The notes: generated by a model not told the origin, from the sequence alone. Shown: positions 55,425 through 62,516, numbered from the stretch's first letter. The stretch: 64,000 nucleotides of DNA from Massilia antarctica (GCF_015689335.1 NZ_CP065053.1:3534001-3598000); one strand, 5' to 3'. Numbers and translations are program-made.

Positions 55425-55694
55425 AGCGCCCTTACAGGTCGATTGGAATGACATTCTATCGACAGCCGGTCATTTCCGAAGTGAGCATTCCAGTGAATAC
55501 GCTATGTCCGCAATGGGGCGCGGATTCAACCGGTGGTCGCAACACGCTAACCTGAAAGCACAAACAATTCGCGGAGGCGGAGGCTCGCTTGGCCGGTGAT
55601 GAGGTTCGACTATCGCCGCGCAGTTTTCATTTCCGCTAAAATTATTCCATGAAGCAAAAACCGCCCTTCAGGCGACTTTTTCGAATGGGGGAGA
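55425..55694. other. Gene-free stretch with a degenerate terminator copy
   Basis: No supported gene. At 55656-55681 the sequence AAAAACCGCCC, TTCA, GGCGACTTTTT is a decayed version of the two terminators found in the tandem repeats to the right, and GGGGGAGAAGGCGAAAGG (55687-55704) resembles the repeat boundary. It looks like the remains of a third repeat unit. Confidence 0.45.
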
Positions 55695-55861
55695 AGGCGA
55701 AAGGCAAGAAATCGCCAAGGCGATTTCCTTTTAGTCAGGGAATCGGGGGGCCTCGCGCTTGCAAGCGCAAGTCGCTCCATCGGCGCCGGGCATGCCCGGC
55801 GAATTCCCGATTCCGCCCCGCGTCCCGTGGCTTCGGTTCCCGCCGCCCCTTAACGCAAGCG

Positions 55862-55889
55862 AAAAAAAACCGCCATTTGGCGGTTTTTT
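55862..55889 (-). terminator. ssrA-type terminator, copy 1
   Basis: On the minus strand, CCGCC, AAAT, GGCGG is followed by eight T residues and preceded by six A residues. It is in the same position relative to the TGGTGGAGGCG boundary as copy 2. Confidence 0.75.
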
Positions 55890-56070
55890 GCATACGGTGG
55901 TGGAGGCGAAAGGCAAGAAATCGCCAAGGCGATTTCCTTTTAGTCAGGGAATCGGAGAGCCTTGCGCTTGCAAGCGCAAGTCGCTCCATCGGCGCCGGGC
56001 ATGCCCGGCGAATTCCCGATTCCGCCCCGCGTCCTGCGGCTTCGATTCCCGCCGCCCCTTAGCGCAAGCG

Positions 56071-56099
56071 AAAAAAAACCGCCCATTGGGCGGTTTTTT
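56071..56099 (-). terminator. ssrA-type terminator, copy 2
   Basis: On the minus strand, CCGCCC, AAT, GGGCGG is followed by eight T residues. It lies 10 bases beyond the CCA end of the tmRNA fragment, exactly where the native ssrA terminator would be. Confidence 0.8.
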
Positions 56100-56109
56100 C
56101 GGCATACGG

Positions 56110-56135
56110 TGGTGGAGGCGGCGGGAATCGAACCC
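56110..56135 (-). other. tmRNA (ssrA) 3'-end fragment: attachment site of the integrated element
   Basis: Read on the minus strand, GGGTTCGATTCCCGCC then GCCTCCACCA is the T-loop, 3' acceptor strand and CCA of a tmRNA. The 5' half of the T stem does not pair beyond GGG (GAGGG opposite CCCGC), and no tmRNA body lies to its right, so the homology stops at about 56135. This is the usual picture of a displaced 3' target fragment left when an element integrates at the end of an RNA gene; an intact ssrA should lie at the far end of the element, outside the window. A tRNA 3' end is the alternative. Confidence 0.65.
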
Positions 56136-56220
56136 TCCGTTTTTCAGCATGTTTTCATAGAGGAGAGTGTTGGTAAAAACCCACCGCGTGTCGTCCGCGT
56201 GTCGTTCGCTGGAAACCTCC

Positions 56221-56415
56221 TCAGACTTGGCGCAGGACCTCATCTGCTACCCCGATTGCCTTTTGAGCGAGCTGCTCGGGGGTGAAGCTGTTAGTGTTAG
56301 CTAAAATCCCCTGCATTGCTGCTGCAATAAAGTACTCGCGGACCGTCAATCCGAAGTTGCTATTGCTGCCTGGCGTTAGTGGAAATGCCGCCCTGTCGCT
56401 TTGCTTCTTGAGCAT
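56221..56415 (-). CDS. Small phage-element protein, unknown
   Basis: A 64-residue protein between the attachment site and the integrase. AAGGAAG lies close before ATG 56415. The sequence contains GLTVREYFIAAAMQGIL and FTPEQLAQKAIGVADEVLRQV, a pattern seen in small phage proteins of unknown function near the exo/recombination region. No catalytic motif is present. Confidence 0.5.
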   Translation of the reverse strand: MLKKQSDRAAFPLTPGSNSNFGLTVREYFIAAAMQGILANTNSFTPEQLAQKAIGVADEVLRQV

Positions 56416-56454
56416 ATTCTTCCTTCGATCAAAAGTTATATTAAGTCACGATAA

Positions 56455-57669
56455 CTACTTTGCAATTTTAACTGCATCCGGACTCCAGTCGTTTACGGGT
56501 TTGTACTGACCTGAATCTTTGTTCGGCATCCACTTGCCGTAATGGCGAAACACCATCTCGACGTCGACGTGACCCATCTGCTTTGCAACCCACCAAGGAT
56601 TCTCACCAGCCGACAACATGCGCGAGGCGTAGGTATGTCGTGTCTGGTACGGATTGCGGTATCGCACGCCCGCCTTCTTGAGGATCGCGGTCCAGCATGT
56701 CTTCCGGATCTGGGCGTCCGTCTCCCAGGGCGTGCAGGTACGCGGATTGTGAAAGACCCTACCGCCGATCAGAAAGGTGTGCTCCTTCTGCGCCTGCAGC
56801 GCGGCGCGCGCCAGCGGCAGCATGAGCACGTCGCGCTTGCCGGCCTCGGTTTTTGTTCCTTTCTCGGTCTTAGCCACCACCGCGCGCTGAACGCGCACCT
56901 GGCCGTGTATCCAGTCGATGTCCCCCCATTCCAGCCCGATCAGCTCCGACGTACGTAGGCCGGCCCAGAAAGCGAACTGGAACAGGTTGCGCGCCTCGCC
57001 AGTCGCAGCGGCCAAGATCGCGCGCACCTCCAGCTCGTCGAAGGGATCGACTTCATACACCGTCTTCTTGGCCGTCCTGGTCAGCAGCTTCTTCAAGGCG
57101 ATCTTGTCCAGCGGGTTCTGCTCAATCAGCTCATCGTTGACGGCATCGTCCAACACCGAGCGCAGCACCGACAAGATATTGCGCGCGGTCTTAGCCGTGA
57201 CGCCCAGGGCGCCCACCCACTCCCGCACTGGCGCCGGCGTCAACAGCCTTACCTCGATCGCCCCGAACTGCGGCAACAGGTGACCGTCGATTATCTTGCG
57301 GTACCCGTCCCGCGTCGACGGCGACATTTGCCCATGAGCGGCAGCATGTTCATAGCCGAGCATGTGCGCGCGCAGAAGATCACCGATTGTCTTCTTGGTT
57401 ACGACGTGCCCGAACAGCACCGCACGCGGCGAGTCCGGGAAATAGTCGTGGTACTTGAACGATTCGCTGATGATCTTGCGGCTGATCTCTGCACGCAGGC
57501 CCTCCGCATACCTGATGTTTGCGGCCGTCGGTTCCAGCCGCAAACTTTCACGGCATCGCACGCCACGGAACACGAACGCAATCTGTAACGACTTGACGTT
57601 CTTGTGTTCCCGGATGCTTACCCCGCGCGGAGGACGCTTATCGCTGACCGGCTTCCCTGTTCCACCCAT
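56455..57669 (-). CDS. int: Tyrosine-recombinase integrase
   Basis: A 404-residue integrase. ATG 57669 is chosen; a GTG at 57696 would add nine residues. An N-terminal arm-binding domain and a SAM-like core-binding domain (SPSTRDGYRKIIDGHLLPQFG..) precede the catalytic domain. The catalytic Arg is in AGLRTSELIGLEWGDID, the HxxR-type box reads YQTRHTYASRML, the second His is in MGHVDVEMV and the Tyr nucleophile is in FRHYGKWMP. Its 3' end faces the ssrA attachment site 320 bases away. It should catalyse integration at ssrA. Confidence 0.92.
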   Translation of the reverse strand: MGGTGKPVSDKRPPRGVSIREHKNVKSLQIAFVFRGVRCRESLRLEPTAANIRYAEGLRAEISRKIISESFKYHDYFPDSPRAVLFGHVVTKKTIGDLLRAHMLGYEHAAAHGQMSPSTRDGYRKIIDGHLLPQFGAIEVRLLTPAPVREWVGALGVTAKTARNILSVLRSVLDDAVNDELIEQNPLDKIALKKLLTRTAKKTVYEVDPFDELEVRAILAAATGEARNLFQFAFWAGLRTSELIGLEWGDIDWIHGQVRVQRAVVAKTEKGTKTEAGKRDVLMLPLARAALQAQKEHTFLIGGRVFHNPRTCTPWETDAQIRKTCWTAILKKAGVRYRNPYQTRHTYASRMLSAGENPWWVAKQMGHVDVEMVFRHYGKWMPNKDSGQYKPVNDWSPDAVKIAK

Positions 57670-57824
57670 TTTTCCACCGCTTCCACGTTGATCCACAAAT
57701 TGCCGTCGCCGGCGATCTTGCTGTGGATTCCATCGATAAATTGCCCTTTGCGGCGCTTCGAGTGCACCGCGTCAGATGTTTCACCTGAGAGCTCGCAATA
57801 TTTTTTCAGTTTTACCCAGCGCAT
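57618..57824 (-). CDS. xis: Excisionase-like winged-helix protein
   Basis: A 68-residue basic protein. WVKLKKYCELSGETSDAVHSKRRKGQF and LWINVEAVEKWVEQG fit the MerR-like/AlpA-type excisionase fold. AGGAG precedes ATG 57824. It overlaps the integrase start by about 52 bases, the normal xis-int arrangement in which Xis biases the integrase to excision. Confidence 0.8.
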   Translation of the reverse strand: MRWVKLKKYCELSGETSDAVHSKRRKGQFIDGIHSKIAGDGNLWINVEAVEKWVEQGSRSAISVLRAG

Positions 57825-57867
57825 GAATGGGCTCCTTTCATTATTGATTCAGCATTCGGCATGGGTT

Positions 57868-58227
57868 TCATCCTGCGCGCCCCTTTCTCGCGGACGCTTC
57901 GATCGCCACAGCCCACACGCGATCACTATCCTGGCGAACCATGTCGCGCGGTGCGATACCCGATGCTTCCAGCTGGTCATCGATCTCCTCTTCGATTGCG
58001 CTGCTGATGGCATGCGACGCCGTTACCGGCACGAGCGCCATACCGGCGGGGGCCCCGCGTGCCGCCTCTACGGTTAAGCGATCAATGATCTTCGCTAATT
58101 CCTCTGCGTACTTGGCTGCGTACAAATGCATGTGCGTGCTATCGAACAGCGGCCCGAGGTTCGGGTGGTTGACCAGCGGGGCGGGCAAGGCCGGCATCGT
58201 CATAGTTTCATTGCTTGATTTGCTCAC
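57868..58227 (-). CDS. Orphan element protein, unknown
   Basis: A 119-residue protein starting at GTG 58227, with GAGGTGAGCC just before it. It is acidic and helical (LYAAKYAEELAKIIDRLTVEAARG, SAIEEEIDDQLEASGI). It starts three bases after the preceding gene and is the last of the coupled run before xis. No family is recognised. Confidence 0.55.
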   Translation of the reverse strand: MSKSSNETMTMPALPAPLVNHPNLGPLFDSTHMHLYAAKYAEELAKIIDRLTVEAARGAPAGMALVPVTASHAISSAIEEEIDDQLEASGIAPRDMVRQDSDRVWAVAIEASARKGRAG

Positions 58228-58230
58228 GGC

Positions 58231-58710
58231 TCACCTCTTATTGTTGAGACTGCGGATAGCGGCGTCGATGGCGTTGTCGAGCTTGTCGGCGATCATGTTC
58301 TCGCACATATCGAGGATCGGCAGATCATTGAACTGCGGCCCACATGCGCGCAGCCACCGATACCGCTCTGCGTCCCGCTGATCTTCCAGCGCGGCGTTGC
58401 GCACGTCCGTAGCGCCGCTAGCCGGACCGGCCATCAGGTTCAGCAGGTCGAGCAGCGCCGCGTCGGCGCGCGGGCCGCTCTCGCAGTTGCGCGCCCAGTC
58501 TTCCAGCGCTCTGCGCAGCAGCGGCGTCATCGTGATGCACGGCGCCTCCGCGTTCTTGCAGCCGGCGGAATGCGGCTGGTCCTTCTTCGCGCAGCACAGG
58601 GGGCAGCTTGGCGCGGCCTGGGTAGGATTATTCAGGTTGTTCATTGGGCTTACCTCCGTGTGGAATTTGCTAAGGGTCGAGGCCGACGGGTTCGAGGTGC
58701 TCGCATTCAT
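58231..58710 (-). CDS. Orphan element protein with CxxC and DAERYRWLR motifs
   Basis: A 159-residue protein. ATG 58710 overlaps the upstream stop (ATGA) and has GAGGA eight bases before; an internal ATG at 58644 with GGAGG eight bases upstream is a real alternative (137 residues). CPLCCAKKDQPHSAGC near the N terminus could bind zinc. The C-terminal RDAERYRWLRACG motif is common in phage early proteins of unknown function. Confidence 0.6.
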   Translation of the reverse strand: MNASTSNPSASTLSKFHTEVSPMNNLNNPTQAAPSCPLCCAKKDQPHSAGCKNAEAPCITMTPLLRRALEDWARNCESGPRADAALLDLLNLMAGPASGATDVRNAALEDQRDAERYRWLRACGPQFNDLPILDMCENMIADKLDNAIDAAIRSLNNKR

Positions 58711-58892
58711 GGTGCGGTCCTCGTCATTTCTTCCAGCTCGTCGGCCACATCAGCCGCCATGCTGGCGCATGTTTGCAGCGCATCCGCCTGGCTCTCAGAC
58801 TGCAAGATCGGGATCGCGGCCAGCAGCGCGCTGATCACGTTGGCCAGGCCAGCCAGGCGCCTAACGCCTACTTCGTCGATGTCGGCGCTCAT
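58707..58892 (-). CDS. Small helical orphan protein
   Basis: A 61-residue protein whose ATG at 58892 overlaps the upstream stop, with the junction box GGCGGTGCAGCATGA. RRLAGLANVISALLAAIPILQS and CASMAADVADELEEM predict two amphipathic helices. It faintly resembles the 80-residue protein at 63235-63477 in layout. No known family. Confidence 0.55.
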   Translation of the reverse strand: MSADIDEVGVRRLAGLANVISALLAAIPILQSESQADALQTCASMAADVADELEEMTRTAP

Positions 58893-59485
58893 GCTGCACC
58901 GCCTTTCGTAGTGGCCAGATAGAAAAGGTGGGCGTTGGTAAAGCGGCCGGGACGCAGGCCATCGAACCAGGCGCTATGCAACGGCCCGCCGTCGAGGCGA
59001 TCCAGCACGGCCGGCTGCGCGTCAGCAAAAGCGCGCCATGCCGCTTCATCGCCGCCCATGCCCGACGGTTTGAGCTGCGGATAGGCGCTGGTGATGCCTT
59101 CGCTGCGCACCTGCTGCACGATGTCGAAGAGGGTCGGCGCCAGCGCGCCGCGCCCGTTCAGCATCACGTCGAGTTCGCGCACCAGCTCGTCGTGCGCGCC
59201 AGCTGCTTCGAGTTCGTCGCGCAGCCGGCCGCATTCCCGCTTGTGGTCAGCAGCGTAATCCACCAGCCCATTCACGCCGCAGTCAGGAATCGATTCGATG
59301 TGCTCAAGCGCCATGCCGTCGAATGCATTCCAGCACGCAGCCAAGCGCCGGGCGTCCGCCGGTTTAAGCACCAGGGCGACTTCGCGCATGCGGTTCGCAG
59401 CATCAGCGCCGGCCGGCATCAGCCAGGCGTCGCCCAACACCTCGCTGATCTTGACCTGTATCAGGCCTTGAGTAAGTTGCGTCAT
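58889..59485 (-). CDS. Orphan element protein, unknown
   Basis: A 198-residue protein, ATG 59485 overlapping the upstream stop, with GGAG seven bases before. It contains ALVLKPADARRLAACWNAFDGM and VNGLVDYAADHKRECGRLRDELEAAG, a helical stretch seen in phage-borne hypothetical proteins. Its last four residues GGAA* are formed by the junction box of the next gene. Confidence 0.6.
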   Translation of the reverse strand: MTQLTQGLIQVKISEVLGDAWLMPAGADAANRMREVALVLKPADARRLAACWNAFDGMALEHIESIPDCGVNGLVDYAADHKRECGRLRDELEAAGAHDELVRELDVMLNGRGALAPTLFDIVQQVRSEGITSAYPQLKPSGMGGDEAAWRAFADAQPAVLDRLDGGPLHSAWFDGLRPGRFTNAHLFYLATTKGGAA

Positions 59486-59694
59486 GCTGGAACTCCGTGA
59501 ACCAGGTGCAGGGCTGGGCGTGTGTGGCGCGGCTTCGTGTCCACACAAACACCTGCAATGCCTAAAAGCATTTGCTGATCAGTGGTGGCGCGGAACAAGT
59601 CCAACAGGCGCTTTTCGTCTTGTGTCAGGTCGGACGTGGCGGCGGTTGATACTGGCCGCTCAGCTATCAGCTCGGGCGGTTGACGGCGGTTCAT
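59482..59694 (-). CDS. Orphan protein B2 (duplicated pair)
   Basis: A 70-residue protein, ATG 59694 with AGGAGG six bases upstream and an ATGA overlap with the preceding gene. LTQDEKRLLDLFRATT and TKPRHTRPALHLVHG are shared with the gene at 60011-60226 (LTLAEQRLLELFRAT.., SHTRPVLHLVSG), so the two are paralogues. Function unknown. Confidence 0.6.
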   Translation of the reverse strand: MNRRQPPELIAERPVSTAATSDLTQDEKRLLDLFRATTDQQMLLGIAGVCVDTKPRHTRPALHLVHGVPA

Positions 59695-60014
59695 CGCACG
59701 CCTCCTGTCTTCGGATTGAAATCTTGGATCATGGCGATCATTGCTCCGTCGCCACCGACGCTGTAGGTCACATCGCAGGCCAATTGCATCGTGCGGGCAG
59801 ACTGCTCCCCCTTGCTGAGCATGGTGACCAGAATGTCGGCCTGGCCAAAACCGGCCCGTGTAGCGCGCGCCAAGATAACGTCGACGTGCTCACGCAGACC
59901 TGGTGCAGCCGACTCCGATGGATCGTAGGCGTAGATCGCGACCATCAGGAATGATGCGGGCGCGCTGAGATTGTAGTGGTCGCCTTTTTTGACGAAGTGC
60001 TGGCGCGCGCTCAC
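59691..60014 (-). CDS. Orphan protein A2 (duplicated pair)
   Basis: A 107-residue protein starting at GTG 60014 inside the junction box GGAGGTGCAGTGTGA. HFVKKGDHYNLSAPASFLMVA and FGQADILVTMLSKGEQSAR parallel HFQKHGDEYLLSPAATLMMVA and FEQADILETMLLSGADAAR of the gene at 60223-60549. The pair A2-B2 is therefore a tandem copy of A1-B1. Confidence 0.6.
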   Translation of the reverse strand: MSARQHFVKKGDHYNLSAPASFLMVAIYAYDPSESAAPGLREHVDVILARATRAGFGQADILVTMLSKGEQSARTMQLACDVTYSVGGDGAMIAMIQDFNPKTGGVR

Positions 60015-60226
60015 ACTGCACCTCCACTGACCAGGTGGAGCACTGGCCGGGTATGGCTTGGAAAAATCCGGGCGTAGTCTTGCGCCATGCCGAGGAACAT
60101 GACCTGGCGGCCTGCATGCGTGGCACGGAAAAGCTCCAGCAACCGCTGCTCGGCAAGCGTCAGGTCGACCGTCGCACCCGTGACCAGCGACGTCGGCTTG
60201 CCTTGGCGTTTCGTCGTGATCATCAT
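60011..60226 (-). CDS. Orphan protein B1 (duplicated pair)
   Basis: A 71-residue protein, ATG 60226 with AAGGAG seven bases upstream; the next codon is also ATG. It shares with B2 the LFRAT and HTRPxLHLV motifs. It ends SGGAV, with those codons formed by the ribosome site and start of the following gene. Function unknown. Confidence 0.6.
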   Translation of the reverse strand: MMITTKRQGKPTSLVTGATVDLTLAEQRLLELFRATHAGRQVMFLGMAQDYARIFPSHTRPVLHLVSGGAV

Positions 60227-60549
60227 GAGCCGTCTCCTTGGCGGACGTCGCTCAGACCATTCCGTATGATGTCGATCACCACCCGGGGGCCGAGGCGCTG
60301 AACCAACGCGTCGCACATCGGCAGCACGCGCGCCGCGTCCGCGCCGGACAGCAGCATCGTCTCCAAGATGTCGGCCTGCTCGAATTTCGCCGCGCGCGCA
60401 GCCGCCATAGTCGCGTTTAAAACGCGACTTGCTCGGGCCTTGCCTTGTGGCGCCGCATCTGGGCAGTGAATGGCATCGGCCACCATCATCAGCGTCGCAG
60501 CAGGGGAGAGCAGATACTCATCGCCATGCTTTTGGAAATGCGTTTTCAT
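60223..60549 (-). CDS. Orphan protein A1 (duplicated pair)
   Basis: A 108-residue protein, ATG 60549 in the junction box GGAGGTACAGCATGA. It shares the HFxKxGDxYxLS and QADILxTML motifs with A2. It is mostly helical, with two Cys. Function unknown. Confidence 0.6.
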   Translation of the reverse strand: MKTHFQKHGDEYLLSPAATLMMVADAIHCPDAAPQGKARASRVLNATMAAARAAKFEQADILETMLLSGADAARVLPMCDALVQRLGPRVVIDIIRNGLSDVRQGDGS

Positions 60550-60971
60550 GCTGTACCTCCGCTTCCTGTTACGGCTACTTTGGCACCAGTCTTCTGACGT
60601 AACGGTGATGCAGCGGCGGGTCGGTCATCTGCGTCCAAGTCCGATTGCAGGTTGGCCTGCTCTTCTTGGAGAAACTGAGCCTCCACTGCAATATGCTTGA
60701 TCAACCCGCCGAGATGTTCCAGAACGGTCGCTGATGGAGGGAAATCGCTGCTGTTTGCAGCGCTGAACAGCAGATGCCCAATCGCTTCGATACCACTCAT
60801 CAGCATGTAGTTCGCGTTGAACGCGTGCTTGATGGCTGCCGCCACCATCAGACGCTCATCGCTGGACATGACGTGATCAACTGGAAAATGGCTGGGCAGC
60901 TGCCTGAGGAGACTGCCGAACTGGTACGGCGCGCGGTCCCTATTTTCGAAGTGCGGGTTGGCGGCACTCAT
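60546..60971 (-). CDS. Orphan helical element protein
   Basis: A 141-residue protein, ATG 60971 in the junction box GGAGGTGCAGCATGA. The central region (SSDERLMVAAAIKHAFNANYMLMSGIEAIGHLLF) predicts a four-helix layout. It ends GSGGTA. No family is recognised. Confidence 0.58.
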   Translation of the reverse strand: MSAANPHFENRDRAPYQFGSLLRQLPSHFPVDHVMSSDERLMVAAAIKHAFNANYMLMSGIEAIGHLLFSAANSSDFPPSATVLEHLGGLIKHIAVEAQFLQEEQANLQSDLDADDRPAAASPLRQKTGAKVAVTGSGGTA

Positions 60972-61237
60972 GCTGCACCTCCGCATACAGGGGTAGCTTT
61001 TGCGAAAACGAGCTCTTCAATCGCCCCGTGCCCATCCTTGATTTTTTCGATGGATGAGCCCAGCAGCCGCGTGAACGCGTACAGGGTGTCGATAGTTTCT
61101 TGGTCGCACTCGCGGTATTCGAAATGCTCCAGCAGACCCGTGATTGCCGAGTTGAGCGCGCGCATGTCCATTTGCGCAGTATTGATTTCGCTGGCGGCTT
61201 TTCTTGCTGAATCCAGGTTACTCGTGGTGGCCATCAT
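60968..61237 (-). CDS. Orphan helical element protein
   Basis: An 89-residue acidic helical protein, ATG 61237 overlapping the upstream stop. It contains MRALNSAITGLLEHFEYRECDQETIDTLYAFTRLLGSSIEKI and ends VCGGAA. Function unknown; the overall look is of a small phage accessory protein. Confidence 0.55.
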   Translation of the reverse strand: MMATTSNLDSARKAASEINTAQMDMRALNSAITGLLEHFEYRECDQETIDTLYAFTRLLGSSIEKIKDGHGAIEELVFAKATPVCGGAA

Positions 61238-61608
61238 GATGCAGCGCCTTCTACGCGCACCAGCGCTACAATGGCGTCTGCTCCCTCTTGAGCCACAACG
61301 GAGTTGCGGTAAACTGCCTTCAACAGCGCATCCAAGCGGAGCATGGTGCGGCCGATGTCAGGAACGACGCTGTCCCCATAGCTGTCAATCTCCTCGAAGC
61401 ACATTTCGCAAAGAGTTTGGGCTGCCAGCGTGTGCTCCTCGATGTCCGCAGCATGCATGTCAATGCAGCGGAGCAGGGCTTGTGCACCGGTATTTGGTTC
61501 CCCGCCGTTTGCTTGTGGCGTACGATCCGGCGCAAACATAAGTGGGTTCTTTACAAGATTATCTTGCGATCCGATTTTTGTGGTGTTAACATTCGTTCGT
61601 TGGGTCAT
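61234..61608 (-). CDS. First gene of the coupled orphan run
   Basis: A 124-residue protein, ATG 61608; the ribosome site is weak (GAAAG). The N terminus is polar and Asn-rich; residues about 40-110 are helical with Cys residues (LRCIDMHAADIEEHTLAAQTLCEMCFEEIDSYGDS). It opens a run in which nearly every gene overlaps the next by four bases. Function unknown. Confidence 0.55.
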   Translation of the reverse strand: MTQRTNVNTTKIGSQDNLVKNPLMFAPDRTPQANGGEPNTGAQALLRCIDMHAADIEEHTLAAQTLCEMCFEEIDSYGDSVVPDIGRTMLRLDALLKAVYRNSVVAQEGADAIVALVRVEGAAS

Positions 61609-61698
61609 TTTCTACTTTCAAATGGGTGTGTTGATCCACGCGGCCTCGGATGCGTCAACATCCTCGGCCACAACTTTCCTGCCTCACCAGGTGGGTGG

Positions 61699-61735
61699 AA
61701 AAAATGACAAGGATGGCCTGCCAGCCGTCCTTGTC
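61699..61735 (-). terminator. Terminator of the leftward Arc-type gene
   Basis: On the minus strand, GACAAGGACGGC and GCCATCCTTGTC form a 12-bp stem (one mismatch) around a 6-base loop, followed by ATTTTTT. It lies about 110 bases past the Arc-type gene stop and separates it from the orphan run, whose promoter should lie in 61609-61698. Confidence 0.8.
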
Positions 61736-61842
61736 AGTAGTATTTATCTATCTCAGTGCAAACTTTTCATCTTCCGTGTTTCCATCAGGACACTGCGGTC
61801 AGCATAGTCGATAGCGCCGCAAAAACTCAAAATATTGGAACT

Positions 61843-62040
61843 TTACTTCGGCATTTCAGCCAAACCCTCGGCGTGTTTAGTCGCACGAATTCCTGCCTCG
61901 ATTAAAAAGAGGATCTCGGCGTTCATCGTGCGCAAGTTCGCCTGCGCACGTGCCTTCAACATGTCGCGCTGACCCTCAGAGTGAAAACGCAAAATGAAGC
62001 GGTCCTTGTCTGCGTGTGTTGATGCGCATGTATTTTTCAT
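61843..62040 (-). CDS. Arc-type ribbon-helix-helix repressor (leftward)
   Basis: A 65-residue protein, ATG 62040 with AGGA four bases upstream. DRFILRFHSEGQRDMLKARAQANLRTMNAEILFLIEAGI is an Arc-like ribbon-helix-helix: the beta strand RFILRFH, then helix A and the MNAEI helix B start. It is divergent from a second Arc-type gene with three operator-like palindromes between. It is likely autoregulatory. Confidence 0.82.
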   Translation of the reverse strand: MKNTCASTHADKDRFILRFHSEGQRDMLKARAQANLRTMNAEILFLIEAGIRATKHAEGLAEMPK

Positions 62041-62051
62041 GATTTCCTAGC

Positions 62052-62079
62052 GTTATGCCTAGTTGGCACTATTGATCAA
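62052..62079 (-). promoter_or_regulatory. Candidate promoter of the leftward Arc-type gene
   Basis: On the minus strand, TTGATC (62079-62074) and CATAAC (62057-62052) are 16 bases apart. Each matches four of six consensus bases. The -10 box overlaps the first operator, so a bound repressor would block it. Confidence 0.45.
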
Positions 62080-62139
62080 GATATGCCTACTAGGCATCAA
62101 TGTCAAGTCGGAATCATTGAATATATTCCTAATTGGCAT
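62055..62139. promoter_or_regulatory. Three operator-like palindromes between divergent Arc-type genes
   Basis: O1 ATGCCTAGTTGGCAC (62055-62069), O2 ATGCCTACTAGGCAT (62083-62097, perfect 7-bp arms) and O3 ATTCCTAATTGGCAT (62125-62139) share the form ATKCCTA-N-TWGGCAY. Starts are 28 and 42 bases apart, both multiples of 14. O1 overlaps the leftward -10 box; O3 ends 11 bases before the rightward ATG. This is a likely two-way repressor switch. Confidence 0.75.
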
Positions 62140-62150
62140 CAAGATGCGAC

Positions 62151-62516
62151 ATGGCCAAAAAACCTTACCCCAGCGAAGTTCTTGACCGTTACATAGTCAG
62201 GCTTCCGAACGGAATGCGTGACCAGATTGCGCGCGCTGCCGAAAAAAACGGACGCAGCATGAACAGCGAAATTGTGGCTCGGCTTGCATATACATTCGAA
62301 AAAGACCTGACGGACTGGGTTAGCGGCAGTTCAACAGAGCAGGCCGAGGCTGGCAAATACACGGAAATTGCTGACTTGATCGTCCAGCACCTCGAAAGGC
62401 GCTTAGTGTTCCAAATGAAACCGGTAAAGCCATCTGATCCGCAAAGCCCGCCTTCTGCTCAAGTCGAAGCACCCGCTAGGGCCGCCGCAAAGCGCGCGCG
62501 CAAGTCCAAGCCCTAA
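62151..62516 (+). CDS. Arc-type ribbon-helix-helix repressor with long basic tail (rightward)
   Basis: A 121-residue protein, ATG 62151. DRYIVRLPNGMRDQIARAAEKNGRSMNSEIVARL is a classic Arc/Mnt fold. The C-terminal 60 residues are Pro/Ala-rich and end in a Lys/Arg-rich tail (AAKRARKSKP), which may add nonspecific DNA binding. Its stop overlaps that of the convergent ORF6N gene by four bases. Confidence 0.85.
   Translation: MAKKPYPSEVLDRYIVRLPNGMRDQIARAAEKNGRSMNSEIVARLAYTFEKDLTDWVSGSSTEQAEAGKYTEIADLIVQHLERRLVFQMKPVKPSDPQSPPSAQVEAPARAAAKRARKSKP

Larger units (their letters stand above)
55695..56120. repeat. Tandem duplication of about 210 bp downstream of ssrA
   Basis: Unit A (55695-55908) and unit B (55904-56120) align at a constant offset of 209 bases up to the last terminator, then 212, with only a few mismatches. 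Each contains the boundary AGGCGAAAGGCAAGAAATCG, the perfect palindromes GCGCTTGCAAGCGC and CGCCGGGCATGCCCGGCG, GAATTCCCGATTCCGCC, a leftward terminator, and ends in TGGTGGAGGCG, the complement of a tmRNA 3' end. The frames through it are not credible genes. Confidence 0.8.

Noticed and set aside
55649..56285. Several frames through the tandem repeats, some over 100 codons
   Set aside because: They are translations of repeated terminators and palindromes, duplicated with the 209-base unit, and lack ribosome sites.
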